Source: Chloroflexota bacterium (GTDB lineage Bacteria; Chloroflexota; Limnocylindria; Limnocylindrales; CSP1-4). Taken from it: a stretch of DNA of 36,049 nucleotides. The position numbers and the translations under genes are program-made. Below, in pieces: positions 8,601-15,625 of the stretch (its first letter is position 1; each line of letters starts with the position of its first letter). The stretch lies in assembly GCA_003141955.1 (NCBI GenBank), contig PLOC01000080.1, positions 15,122-51,170 on the forward strand. The letters run 5' to 3'. The notes below the pieces were generated by a model that did not search any database, was not told where the DNA came from, and saw nothing but the letters and a program-made list of their open reading frames with translations.

Positions 8601-9148
8601 GAACTCCGGCTGCCGGCAATCTCGCCCCGGCCACCGACTCGCTGACCATCGACGCCGCGGGTCCCGCCCTGACGCTCAAGAAGAGCGCCCAGGAGGACAG
8701 CTTCAGCGCTGCCGGCGACCTCATCCACTACAGCTACGTGATCAAGAACACTGGCAACGTGGCACTCGACGGTCCGTTCACGGTGGCCGACGACAAGACG
8801 CCGGTCACCTGCCCGGCCACCCCGACCACCCTCGCCGTCGGCGACTCGATCACCTGCACCGCGACCTACACGGTCACGGCGGCCGACGTCACCGGCCTCT
8901 ACGTCATCAACAAGGCGACCGCCCAGGCCGCCAACAACGGAGATCCGGTCACTTCCGCCGAGGTCAGCCTCACCGTCCCGATCGAGTCGGTCAAGGGCAA
9001 GACATTCACTCCGCCGCCCACGAACACCCCGTCGCGCCAGGGACCGGACGGCAACAGCACGCCGCTCTTCGCGTTGCTCATCAGCTTCGCCTTCGGGAGC
9101 CTCGCCCTGGTGACGGTCCAGGCTCAGCGACGCAGCATCCGGCGCTAG
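5660..9148 (+). CDS. Large repeat-built surface protein (MBG-like and DUF11/DUF7507-like domains)
   Basis: This 1162-residue exported protein is built from beta-rich repeats. The GTG at 5660 is chosen because GGAGGA lies nine bases upstream and a signal peptide follows directly (basic VFSKRLGSRTFRR, hydrophobic core, cleavage near VMAEP). A unique N-domain of about 200 residues is followed by one DUF11/DUF7507-type repeat (about 208-310), three MBG-type repeats (about 315-555; YGGTxPTITPSYSG, GSYPSSCSGA), then five more DUF11/DUF7507-type repeats (about 562-1105; ALTLKKSAD..TY, HYSYxVTNTGNV, CPATPxxLAPG). The C-terminus NSTPLFALLISFAFGS...QRRSIRR is the anchor shared with the protein at 4217. 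Such modular proteins usually act in adhesion or form envelope layers; a specific role is inference. Confidence 0.85.
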   Translation: MFSKRLGSRTFRRVAASVIIGLLLGGSMASTVMAEPVPTVDRTVTTSVYTDLTPLTVTMYKEICPTYSDVPANVNPDNLDATGGHWRELDTTDYTTKPVTPDNSTAKGCIPAAGWQFEFTSGQGGPLLATYTTAGADGSVTVPLNAAELTVARNSTGLWVLEVTQASAPFGAIRCYNDMLNGDNLEQITSVPNNLVQVYCFAYNVAEPHLTVTKTEDRSTYNALGQVITYTIKLTNDGNVTLNTPLVTDSSVSDLNCGTFPATLAPAGVINCTASHTIASADITSGSVSNTANGTASFNSTPVTGTATVTATAKPTLTITASSGTMVYGGTPPTITPSYSGLTGGATGPATPPTCSTTATSSSPVGSYPSSCSGAADPNYTIVYVNGSVSVTPAALTVTANNQFKTYGSANPTLTDTITGFVNGDTLSVVTGAASLSTTATASSPVGSYPITAALGTLSAANYSFIFVNGTLSVTPASLTITASSDSMTYGGTVPTITPSYSGFVNGDTAASLVTAPTCSTTAASSSPVGSYPSSCSGAVDPNYTIGYVDGSVSVGAAPAPALTLVKKADTATYDHVGQLIHYTYTVTNTGNVDISALAVTDDNIDASTSVTCDAPSLAPLASTTCHAVRTVGQGDLNAGSISNNAKATGTPSGGNLTPATASVTVKANQRPRLSLTKTPSPTTYTKAGDVITYTFVLTNSGNVTLPGPFTIVDPIADATCQATPASLAPGDKVTCTGTYTVTQADVNLGFILNIAVGQGQFGGRTVSSLPAFATVTATPAPALTLAKSADTSMYSLNQVIHYSYKLTNTGNVTIYGPFTVTDDKIQSPNSVTCPATPSLAPGAFVTCAASYTATTTDMTNGSITNTATGHAHRYLVGQTLVNSNSDSVTVTAAGPALTLKKSADATTYDANQLITYSYLVTNTGNVTITDLAVTDDKIALVTCTDTTLAAGAHTTCTGTYTTDQGDVDHGSVTNNASVTGTPAAGNLAPATDSLTIDAAGPALTLKKSAQEDSFSAAGDLIHYSYVIKNTGNVALDGPFTVADDKTPVTCPATPTTLAVGDSITCTATYTVTAADVTGLYVINKATAQAANNGDPVTSAEVSLTVPIESVKGKTFTPPPTNTPSRQGPDGNSTPLFALLISFAFGSLALVTVQAQRRSIRR
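6605..7327 (+). repeat. Three MBG-type repeats, first and third nearly identical at DNA level
   Basis: About 60 bases around CTCCTATCCCTCCAGCTGCA occur almost unchanged near 6745-6805 and 7235-7295. The middle repeat has diverged (NGDTLSVVTGAASLS). This pattern suggests duplication or gene conversion inside the gene. Confidence 0.8.
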
Positions 9149-9180
9149 CCAACGGCCGCGCGAGCGGCCACCACTACCCG

Positions 9181-9217
9181 GCAAACGGCGGGCTTCAGCA
9201 GGCCCGCCGTTTGCTTT
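9181..9217 (+). terminator. Rho-independent terminator of the adhesin gene
   Basis: A perfect 13-bp stem (9181-9193 with 9202-9214), an 8-base loop and a following TTT, 32 bases after the stop at 9148. It resembles in design the hairpin after the 4217 gene. Confidence 0.88.
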
Positions 9218-9274
9218 CCGACGGGCTAACCTGACTCTGTACGGATCGGCCCTCGATCCGAGCAGGAGGTATCG

Positions 9275-9931
9275 ATGGATCGAGACGCGGCCCCGCGCCC
9301 GGCTCCATCCCTCGCGCCCGAGCATGAATGGTCCGCCGCCTCCCGCCTTCTCCGGCCCGCGCTCCGTCCGGCCGGCACCGTCGGAGTCGACGGTCGCCAC
9401 GTCCACGTCCCAGCCGGCACGGCATTTCCGGGCAAGCCGCTCATCGTGGCCGGGCCTGCGGGGCTCGCGATCGGATACGTCATCCCGGGGCCGGGCTTCG
9501 ACGTCCTGGTCGGCGCGGAGCACCTTCTGGCGTGGGGGGTCGGCCCGGACGAGGTGCGCGCCGCGGCCATGGCGAACCTCGCGGCCTGGTCGGGTGAGGC
9601 GCCGTGGGTGGAGGAGATGAACGGGCTCAGGCGCGTCGTCTGGTCCGATTCGGGCGAGGGGATGGACGCCGCCCGGATCCTGCTACCCGAAGTCCGGGCG
9701 CAGCTGGCCGCGGACCTCGGTGGGGTCGGGCGAGTCTTGATCGGCCTGCCCGAGCGAGACCTGTTGATCGCAACGGGTCTGGCCGGAGATGACGACGAGT
9801 TCGCGGCCATGCTGGCGGCCTACATGAGCGACCGGTCGGACGGCGCGGACCATCCGATCGATCCGCGTGTGTTCGAGCTGCTGGACGGCGAGCTGGTCGT
9901 GTTCGGAGGCCCGTCGGGAGCCTGGCAGTGA
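9275..9931 (+). CDS. Conserved-looking cytosolic protein, unknown function (possibly DUF1444/YtpQ-like)
   Basis: This 218-residue soluble protein starts at ATG 9275, with AGGAGG five bases upstream. No signal peptide or membrane span is present. The layout, with repeated Leu/Val strands, WGVGPDEVRAAAMANLAAW in the middle and GGVGRVLIGLPERDLLIATG near the end, recalls DUF1444 (YtpQ-type) proteins. In those, DLLxIxAxP-type helices and a final statement-like strand pair are seen. The match is by eye only. The stop overlaps the GTG of the next gene (GTGA), so the two are probably translated together. Their shared role is unknown. Confidence 0.75.
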   Translation: MDRDAAPRPAPSLAPEHEWSAASRLLRPALRPAGTVGVDGRHVHVPAGTAFPGKPLIVAGPAGLAIGYVIPGPGFDVLVGAEHLLAWGVGPDEVRAAAMANLAAWSGEAPWVEEMNGLRRVVWSDSGEGMDAARILLPEVRAQLAADLGGVGRVLIGLPERDLLIATGLAGDDDEFAAMLAAYMSDRSDGADHPIDPRVFELLDGELVVFGGPSGAWQ

Positions 9932-11334
9932 CGGACCGCCGCTCCGTTCTCACCGGGATAGTTCGCACCATCGATCTCGAGAGGTCCGGCGGCTGGGCGC
10001 TCGTGGCGGTGCTCGCCGTCGAGGTCATGGTCGTGACGCGATCCACGGACGTGCCCAACGGTTCGGGCATCCCCTACTGGGGAGTGTGGCTCGTCGCGGT
10101 CGCGGCCTCGCTCGTCGTCGCGAGCCTGCTCGCAGCCCATCTCCGGCCCTCCGGCCCGTGGCTCCGGCCCGTGGAGGCCCTGGCCATCCTGGCCGTCGTG
10201 GCGATGGTCCTGAGCGACGTGACGATGGCGTGGCAGCCGCTCCGGGACCTGGGGATCTACCTCAAGGCGGGCGAGCACTTCCGAGACGGATCCGCGGTCT
10301 ACCTGCAGACGCCGCTGGCCGTCCAGCCGGTCGATCGGACCAGCTACCCGTTCCTCTACCCGCCGTGCACCCTGCCATTCCTCGGCGCGCTGTCGGTGCT
10401 GCCGCTCGAGCTGGTCCAGGCGCTCTGGGTCTGCTGCTCGCTCGGGCTGGGGCTGCTGGCGCTCCGCCTGTTCGGCCTGCCGCGCCGCTGGCTCGTGGCT
10501 GCCGTGCTCTGGCCTCCGCTCTTCCAGGGGCTGTGGGTCGGCAACGTGGCCGTGCCCGCCCTGGCGCTGTACGCGATCGGGCCGTGGCTCGGCGCCGGGC
10601 TGGTGCTCGGAGCCATCTTCAAGCCCTACACGAGCCTGGCGGCCCTGTGGCTGGTCGCGGAGCGGCGCTGGATGCAGATCGCGGCCGGCGCCGGGGCGAT
10701 GCTGCTGCTCGTGGCGGCGACCGTGCCGCTCACGGGCCTCACCCTCTGGACCGACTGGCTGAGCGCGCTGGGCGTTTACCAGACATCGCAGCGTAGCCTG
10801 CCGGGGCTGTACGGGTTCGGCCTGCCCCGGTTCGTTCCGTTCGCCGTCTACGCCGCCCTGGCGGTCGCGGCCGTCGCGGCCGCGCTTCGGGCGCGAGGCA
10901 AGGATTCGCTGGCGCGCCTGGGGACCGCGACGGTGGTGGCCAGCCCCTCGCTCTTCGGGCACGGGCTGCTGGTGGCCGTGCCGTCGATGCTGTCGCTGCG
11001 CTCCCCGTGGCTGTGGCTGGCGATCGGGTTCCTCTCTACGCCGGACGGGCTGCAGTGGTGGCTGGCAGTCGTCGTCGTGGCGGCTTCGTGGGCCCTGCCG
11101 GCGATGCGGCGCGCGACCGCGGCCGATGCAACGCAGCGCGACACGGCAGCGCCCGAACCGCTGCACCCGCTGGGCGCCACGCAGGAGCCGTGGCCGAGGT
11201 TCTCGGCGGAACGCAACCTAGGAAGAGGGCGAGGGAGCGGGGACCGTCAGGTGGTAGACATCGGACTGGCCGAAGACGACCGTGTGACCGGCGAACGACC
11301 CGATGGCCTGGACGCGGACCGACCAGTCGCCTGA
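9928..11334 (+). CDS. Membrane glycosyltransferase, GT87/DUF2029-like
   Basis: A 468-residue protein with about ten transmembrane helices, beginning at GTG 9928 and overlapping the previous stop by four bases. The first extracytoplasmic loop has D-x-x-x-Y-LKAGEHFRDGSAVY, followed by YPFLYPPCTLPFLGALSVLP. This is the pattern of polyprenyl-phosphate-sugar-dependent GT-C enzymes of family GT87 (mannosyl/arabinosyl-type transferases). GNVAVPALALYAIGP and GAIFKPYTSLAALWLVAERRW also fit this family. The enzyme would move sugars outside the membrane onto lipid or protein acceptors; the acceptor is unknown, though the nearby Thr-rich stalks are plausible. The last 117 bases overlap the convergent gene at 11218, so the charged tail may be unimportant. 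Confidence 0.8.
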   Translation: MTDRRSVLTGIVRTIDLERSGGWALVAVLAVEVMVVTRSTDVPNGSGIPYWGVWLVAVAASLVVASLLAAHLRPSGPWLRPVEALAILAVVAMVLSDVTMAWQPLRDLGIYLKAGEHFRDGSAVYLQTPLAVQPVDRTSYPFLYPPCTLPFLGALSVLPLELVQALWVCCSLGLGLLALRLFGLPRRWLVAAVLWPPLFQGLWVGNVAVPALALYAIGPWLGAGLVLGAIFKPYTSLAALWLVAERRWMQIAAGAGAMLLLVAATVPLTGLTLWTDWLSALGVYQTSQRSLPGLYGFGLPRFVPFAVYAALAVAAVAAALRARGKDSLARLGTATVVASPSLFGHGLLVAVPSMLSLRSPWLWLAIGFLSTPDGLQWWLAVVVVAASWALPAMRRATAADATQRDTAAPEPLHPLGATQEPWPRFSAERNLGRGRGSGDRQVVDIGLAEDDRVTGERPDGLDADRPVA

Positions 11335-13158
11335 CGTCAGGTGGTCGAGCGACCCGGAGGCGGCCCCGGTCCCGAAGGCCACGTAGCAATCGCCGTCGAG
11401 ATAGGAGGGGCTGCCGTCTCCGGCCACGTAGACGAGCTTGTAGGCATCGAAACTGAAGCCGCCTGTGTATGCGGCCCAGCTGAAGGTGTACGTGCCGTCG
11501 CCGTTGTCGCTGAAGCCCAGGGCGCCGAGATCCTGCGTCGGCGGGTCGGTGGCGGCGGGCGCCGTCGCCTTGAAGTGGACGATGCCGGTCTGGGCCCGGA
11601 TGACGATGCCCTTCGACTCGTCCACCGCCTGCACCCGGACGGCGTAGTTGCCGACATCGACGGGGCCGGTCCAGCTGTTCTCGTCGCGGCTGTCGTTGCA
11701 CGCCCAGAACGGCGAGGTCGGATAGTTCGGTGTCGTCCCCCAGTTGCCATAGACGAGCTTGTAGTACGTGAAACCGTCGCCGCTGTACTCGGGCCACGAG
11801 AACGTGTAGGTCCCGTCGCCGTTGTTGACGATCGTCAGCTTGCCCAGGCTGGCAGGCCCGGAGGGAGTCGGCTTGGGGGTTGGCTTGCGGGTCGGCTTGC
11901 GGGTCGGCTCGCTGGTGGGGGCCGCGGTCGGGCGCGTGACCGGGCCGACCGTCGGCCACGGCATCATGCTGGGACTTTCCGTGGGGCCGACGTCCACGGC
12001 CAGCTCGCCGAGCGCGAGCCCGGCCAGCGCGTCGAGGTGGGCGTTTTCGACGAGCCAGGAGTCGGCCAGAACCGCCGCGCTGATCTGCGCGACGACCGGC
12101 TCGCCCTGGGGGGATCCGCCCGCGGCCAGCTCGACCGTGGCGCTCTGACCCTGGTTGAGGCTCGTCGCCAGCTGGGGGCCCTGCAGGTTCAAGCCGTCGA
12201 GGAGAGCCAGGCCGCGCACTTCCTGGCCGCCCGCGGCCGTGGGCTGGCGATCCAGGTCGAAGGCGGTGCCCGAGGCGACCCAGCTCACCGAGCCGGTCGC
12301 GACCGTGTAGTCACCAGCGGTGGCGGCGGAGGCTCGATAGTAGGCGCGGCCGACGAGCTGATCGACGACGATGTGTTTCGCGTCGAGGCTGTCCAGGCGC
12401 ACTTCCGATCCCGGCGCCATCCGCACGAAGCTCCCACTCATGGCGAGCGTCGCCTGTCCGCCGGCTCCAACCTGAATCTCGTCACCTTCGAGCAGTTGCG
12501 CGCCCTGGGCCAGCGGGCTCGACACCCCCGCTCGAATGAGAGTGGTCGCGACCGCCACGTCCGCCGTCGCTTCCGGCCGGACCGGGAAGAGCAGCGTGCT
12601 GCCGTACAGGAAGCTGGCGATCGCGATCGTGGCCGCGAGTCCGGCCACCACCCAGCGCGCCGGCACGATGCGGGTCGGCATCCGCCAGTGCACCGACGGG
12701 CGCAGCGTGGCGACGTGGCCCGCCGGCAGGGCGCCCAGGTCGGTGGGCTCGACGGCGGGGAGCGCTCCCGGTCGCGTGGCTGAGATCGGCTGAACCTGGC
12801 GCGCGCGCCAGCGCTTGCCCTCCTCGGGCCCCGCAACCTGCCTGCCGTCGCCGCTCGATGAGGCCGCCGCGACCCCGTGAAGGCCGCGCCGATAGGCGAG
12901 GCTCTCGGGGACGCGGAGGGGTCGACCCGGCGGGACGAGCGTGGCGGCCGGCGGCGCATCGGCCAGCAAGACCGCAGCCTTCGGCGCCGGCCGTGCCTGC
13001 GAGAGGCCGCCCAGCAGCTGGGCGCGCAACCTCGCCGCGAAGACGGGGTCCGGAGTCTCGCCGCGGGCAGAAGCAGCGCGGGCGATCTCCCCGGCCTCAA
13101 TCAGCTCGGCTGCCAGCTCGTCGAGCTGGTCCATCTCGTGGCGATCGTCAGGCGACAT
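11218..13158 (-). CDS. FecR-domain anti-sigma factor with extracytoplasmic FN3-like modules
   Basis: A 646-residue single-pass membrane protein, the likely partner of the sigma factor encoded just upstream; its ATG lies inside the sigma gene (11-base overlap). Residues 1-168 are cytoplasmic and Ala/Arg-rich, with an acidic N-terminal helix suited to sigma binding. A membrane span lies at about 169-192 (WVVAGLAATIAIASFLYGS). Residues 200-345 form a FecR domain (GDEIQVGAGGQATLAMSGSFVRMAPGSEVRL, split here by description; GSVSWVASGTAF). A Thr/Pro/Lys linker (410-432) leads to two modules with DGTYTFSWPEYSG and DGTYTFSWAAYTG. The classic zinc anti-sigma motif is absent. The protein could sense surface or wall state; the same modules occur in the protein at 13951. 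Confidence 0.8.
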   Translation of the reverse strand: MSPDDRHEMDQLDELAAELIEAGEIARAASARGETPDPVFAARLRAQLLGGLSQARPAPKAAVLLADAPPAATLVPPGRPLRVPESLAYRRGLHGVAAASSSGDGRQVAGPEEGKRWRARQVQPISATRPGALPAVEPTDLGALPAGHVATLRPSVHWRMPTRIVPARWVVAGLAATIAIASFLYGSTLLFPVRPEATADVAVATTLIRAGVSSPLAQGAQLLEGDEIQVGAGGQATLAMSGSFVRMAPGSEVRLDSLDAKHIVVDQLVGRAYYRASAATAGDYTVATGSVSWVASGTAFDLDRQPTAAGGQEVRGLALLDGLNLQGPQLATSLNQGQSATVELAAGGSPQGEPVVAQISAAVLADSWLVENAHLDALAGLALGELAVDVGPTESPSMMPWPTVGPVTRPTAAPTSEPTRKPTRKPTPKPTPSGPASLGKLTIVNNGDGTYTFSWPEYSGDGFTYYKLVYGNWGTTPNYPTSPFWACNDSRDENSWTGPVDVGNYAVRVQAVDESKGIVIRAQTGIVHFKATAPAATDPPTQDLGALGFSDNGDGTYTFSWAAYTGGFSFDAYKLVYVAGDGSPSYLDGDCYVAFGTGAASGSLDHLTSGDWSVRVQAIGSFAGHTVVFGQSDVYHLTVPAPSPSS

Positions 13159-13699
13159 CGGCTGCCTCCCTGGCGATCTCCACGCGCAGAGCGCGCAGCG
13201 CCCGATGCAGCCGAACGGCCAGAGTCTCGCGCGAGCAGCCGAACGCGGCGCACAGCTCCGTGGTGTCCAGATCGTCGTAGAAGCGCATCACCAGCAGCTC
13301 GCGATGGCCCGCCGGCAGGCTCAGCAGCGCCCGCCGGAGCTGGTCCTGGTCCAGGGCGGCCGCCAGGGTATCGAGGGCAAGGTCGCCCGGCTCTTCGCCC
13401 TCCGCCAGGTCCGTGAGCGAGACGAAGCGACGATCGCGGCGGGCGTTGTCGACAACGGCGTTCGAAGCCACACGAAACAGCCAGCCCCCGAAACAATCGT
13501 TTCGGAAGTCGGCGCGTCGCACGTTCTCGAGCGCTCGCTGGAAGGTCATCGAAGTGAGGTCCTCGGCCAGGCTGCGGTCCTGGACACGGCGGAAGATGAA
13601 GCCGTAGATGCGAGGAAGGTAGAAGTCGTAGAGCTCGCCGAAAGCGGCGCAGTCGTCGCGCGACCGTTCCACGAGCGTTCGCTCGCGGTCGGCGGCCAT
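13148..13699 (-). CDS. ECF-type sigma-70 factor
   Basis: A 183-residue group 4 sigma factor directing RNA polymerase to a small regulon. Region 2 spans about 17-85: FGELYDFYLPRIYGFIFRRV, DLTSMTFQRALENV and the DNA-contact part FRNDCFGGWLFRVASNAVVD. Region 4 spans about 118-172: ALLSLPAGHRELLVMRFYDD followed by the helix-turn-helix TTELCAAFGCSRETLAVRLHRALRAL. The start is the ATG at 13699 with GGAG eight bases upstream; an ATG at 13723 is an alternative. It is co-transcribed with and overlaps the FecR-type gene, the usual arrangement for a sigma/anti-sigma pair. It probably controls its own operon and perhaps the surface protein upstream; no -35/-10 pair for it could be identified. Confidence 0.92.
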   Translation of the reverse strand: MAADRERTLVERSRDDCAAFGELYDFYLPRIYGFIFRRVQDRSLAEDLTSMTFQRALENVRRADFRNDCFGGWLFRVASNAVVDNARRDRRFVSLTDLAEGEEPGDLALDTLAAALDQDQLRRALLSLPAGHRELLVMRFYDDLDTTELCAAFGCSRETLAVRLHRALRALRVEIAREAADVA

Positions 13700-13853
13700 T
13701 CGAGATGCTCCGTCATTTCCCATGGAGCCATGAACGGTACGGAGCGACGATCGAGCGGGCAATCGGCCACCTGTACTGAGAAGTACCGCCGCCCGCCAGG
13801 GCGCCGGTACCGGGCAATCGGAACGCGAAGGGCAGGCTTCTCTGGCGGGGGAG

Positions 13854-13877
13854 GGGCTCCGACTCTCGTCGGAGCCC
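13854..13877 (-). terminator. Hairpin after the surface-protein gene, probable terminator
   Basis: A perfect 10-bp stem (13854-13863 with 13868-13877) with a GAGA loop on the minus strand, 74 bases past the stop at 13951. No U-tract follows, so termination may be partial. It would separate this gene from the sigma operon. Confidence 0.55.
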
Positions 13878-13950
13878 GCTCGCCCTGTTCCTGCTCAGGC
13901 CGGAGCCCTGTCATCGAGCCGGCACTTTCTGCCAGGCCGGTTGGGCCTGC

Positions 13951-15363
13951 CTAGCCTTCACTCGAAGGGCTCGGCGCTTCGGATGGAGCTGCGGACGGGG
14001 CCGGAGTCGCAGCCGCCGGGATCTTCACCGTGATCACCGGCGACTGGGCCAGGATGGTCTCGCCGTTGCAGACGGTCTGTGAAGTCCAGGCGAAGACCCG
14101 GTAGTGATACGTGTGGCCGGCCTGGACCGACGTGTCGACCCAGGACGTCGCCGTCACGTCACCGATCTCCTTGATGACGTTGGCCTGCGTCGGAGTCCCG
14201 CTCTCGGTGCGGGCGATCAGGTAGTCCTCAAAGTGGTCGCCGGTGTACTTGTCCCAGCTGAGATGGGCGAATCCGTCATCGCCGACGGTCACGGTCAGGC
14301 CGATCGAGGGGATCGGCGCCGCCGCCACGACGAGCTTGAGGGTGTCGGTCTTCGCGGCTGCGGCAGCGCCGCCGGCCGGGAAGTAGACCGCTTCGACGTT
14401 GACGTTCCAGGTTCCGGGATCGACCTTGACGGTCACGCTCGTGGTCTTGTTGTCCAGGCAGGCCCAGTAGTGGCCGCTGTTCTCGACGTAGCCGGGCGTG
14501 GCCGGATAGGGCTGGCCGTCGAGCTTGTAGTAGGTGAAATCGGTGTCGCCGGTATAGGCGGCCCAGCTGAAGGTGTAGGTGCCGTCGGAGTTCTTGGCGG
14601 CATGGAGCGCGCCGAGGTCGGCCGGGTTGTCGGTGGCAGTCGGCTTGGGGGTCGCCGGGACGGAGATCGTCACGAGGTTCGTGGAGTCGAGGACGACATA
14701 GCCGCCACTGGTGGACCTGACGGCGAAGACCTCGTACGACCAGGTCTTGCCGGCGGGCGCGCAGTCCGTGTAGGTGAGCGTGGACTGGTTGCTGATGGCT
14801 GCGAGGAGCGAGTCGCCGCTGCCGAGCGGCCAGCTGGCTACCTTGTAGGATGAGCGGACGACCTTGTAGTAGGCGAAGTCGGCGCCGTCATATGCGGTCC
14901 AGGTCAGGACGACCTTGCTGCCGCTGAGCTTGGCGGTGAGCGTCATCGTGCCCGACGTGTCGGTCGAGGTCGGCTCGGCCGTGGGGGCCGCGGTCGGTGC
15001 CGCGGTTGGGGCCGCTGTCGGAGCCGCGGTCGGAGCCGCGGTTGGGGCCGTGGTTGGGGCCGTGGTCGGCTCGACGGTCGGTGCCGCTGTCGGGGCGGGC
15101 GTGGGAGTGTCGTCGGGGCCGTCGTCGCCGACGACGACCGGCGTGGCGCTCGCCATCGGCCCCATGACCACCGGCCGCACCACGGTCGCGCCGAAGGCGA
15201 CCGTCGCCACGACCAGGATGGCGACTATGGCCAGCGGCAGCGAGGCGGTGAGGCGGCGGGGCGATACCTTCAACGGCGTGAGGCGCCGAACGAAGTCGTC
15301 TTCCACCCGTGCACCCTGGGACGGCGATGGGCCGTGATCCGGATCACGTGTCTGGTGTTCCAT
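13951..15363 (-). CDS. Membrane-anchored surface protein with APT repeats and three FN3-like modules
   Basis: A 470-residue type II-like membrane protein. ATG 15363 is chosen because GGAG lies nine bases upstream and the frame before it is non-coding in look. A cytoplasmic basic segment (1-38) precedes one span at about 39-62 (LPLAIVAILVVATVAFGATV). A stalk of APTA/TAPT repeats (about 85-132) carries three beta-modules (about 139-245, 255-350, 360-455) with LTWTAYDGADFAYYKVV, DGTYTFSWAAYTG and HLSWDKYTGDHFEDYLI. It ends in an Ala/Pro/Ser tail. The middle module contains the same 13-residue run DGTYTFSWAAYTG as the anti-sigma factor at 11218. The fold looks fibronectin-III-like; ligands are unknown. 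It lies upstream of the sigma factor on the same strand. Confidence 0.8.
   Translation of the reverse strand: MEHQTRDPDHGPSPSQGARVEDDFVRRLTPLKVSPRRLTASLPLAIVAILVVATVAFGATVVRPVVMGPMASATPVVVGDDGPDDTPTPAPTAAPTVEPTTAPTTAPTAAPTAAPTAAPTAAPTAAPTAEPTSTDTSGTMTLTAKLSGSKVVLTWTAYDGADFAYYKVVRSSYKVASWPLGSGDSLLAAISNQSTLTYTDCAPAGKTWSYEVFAVRSTSGGYVVLDSTNLVTISVPATPKPTATDNPADLGALHAAKNSDGTYTFSWAAYTGDTDFTYYKLDGQPYPATPGYVENSGHYWACLDNKTTSVTVKVDPGTWNVNVEAVYFPAGGAAAAAKTDTLKLVVAAAPIPSIGLTVTVGDDGFAHLSWDKYTGDHFEDYLIARTESGTPTQANVIKEIGDVTATSWVDTSVQAGHTYHYRVFAWTSQTVCNGETILAQSPVITVKIPAAATPAPSAAPSEAPSPSSEG
14968..15093 (-). repeat. 12-bp tandem repeats coding for the Ala-Pro-Thr stalk
   Basis: About ten four-residue units (APTA, TAPT and variants) written as GTCGGxGCCGCG-like 12-mers on the plus strand. 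The repeats are in frame and probably variable in number. Confidence 0.85.
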
Positions 15364-15625
15364 TCCGATCGCTCCACTCAATCTGAGGTGATGAGTCCGC
15401 GCGGCGGGAAGGCCAACCGCTTGACAACAGAACGCGGCAGAAAGGCCAGCATTACAGGCCGCGGCACAAACGGTGTGCCAGGTCAACGGCCGTTCGCTGC
15501 CGACTGGGGCGGCCGGGGCGCCGGGTGCGTTTGACAGCCGGGCGCGACCGACCCCATGCTCGCCTCGACCACTCGCGACGCCTCGGCCCACCCGGGCAGG
15601 CGCACCATCTCGATCGGGGTTGCCA

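Noticed and set aside
6497-9523. 1008-codon open frame on the minus strand
   Set aside because: Antisense of the repeat adhesin; its repeats simply mirror those of the plus-strand gene.
15421-15455. Sigma-70 promoter from TTGACA at 15421
   Set aside because: The next -10-like hexamer (CATTAC at 15450) is 23 bases away, too far for a normal spacer.
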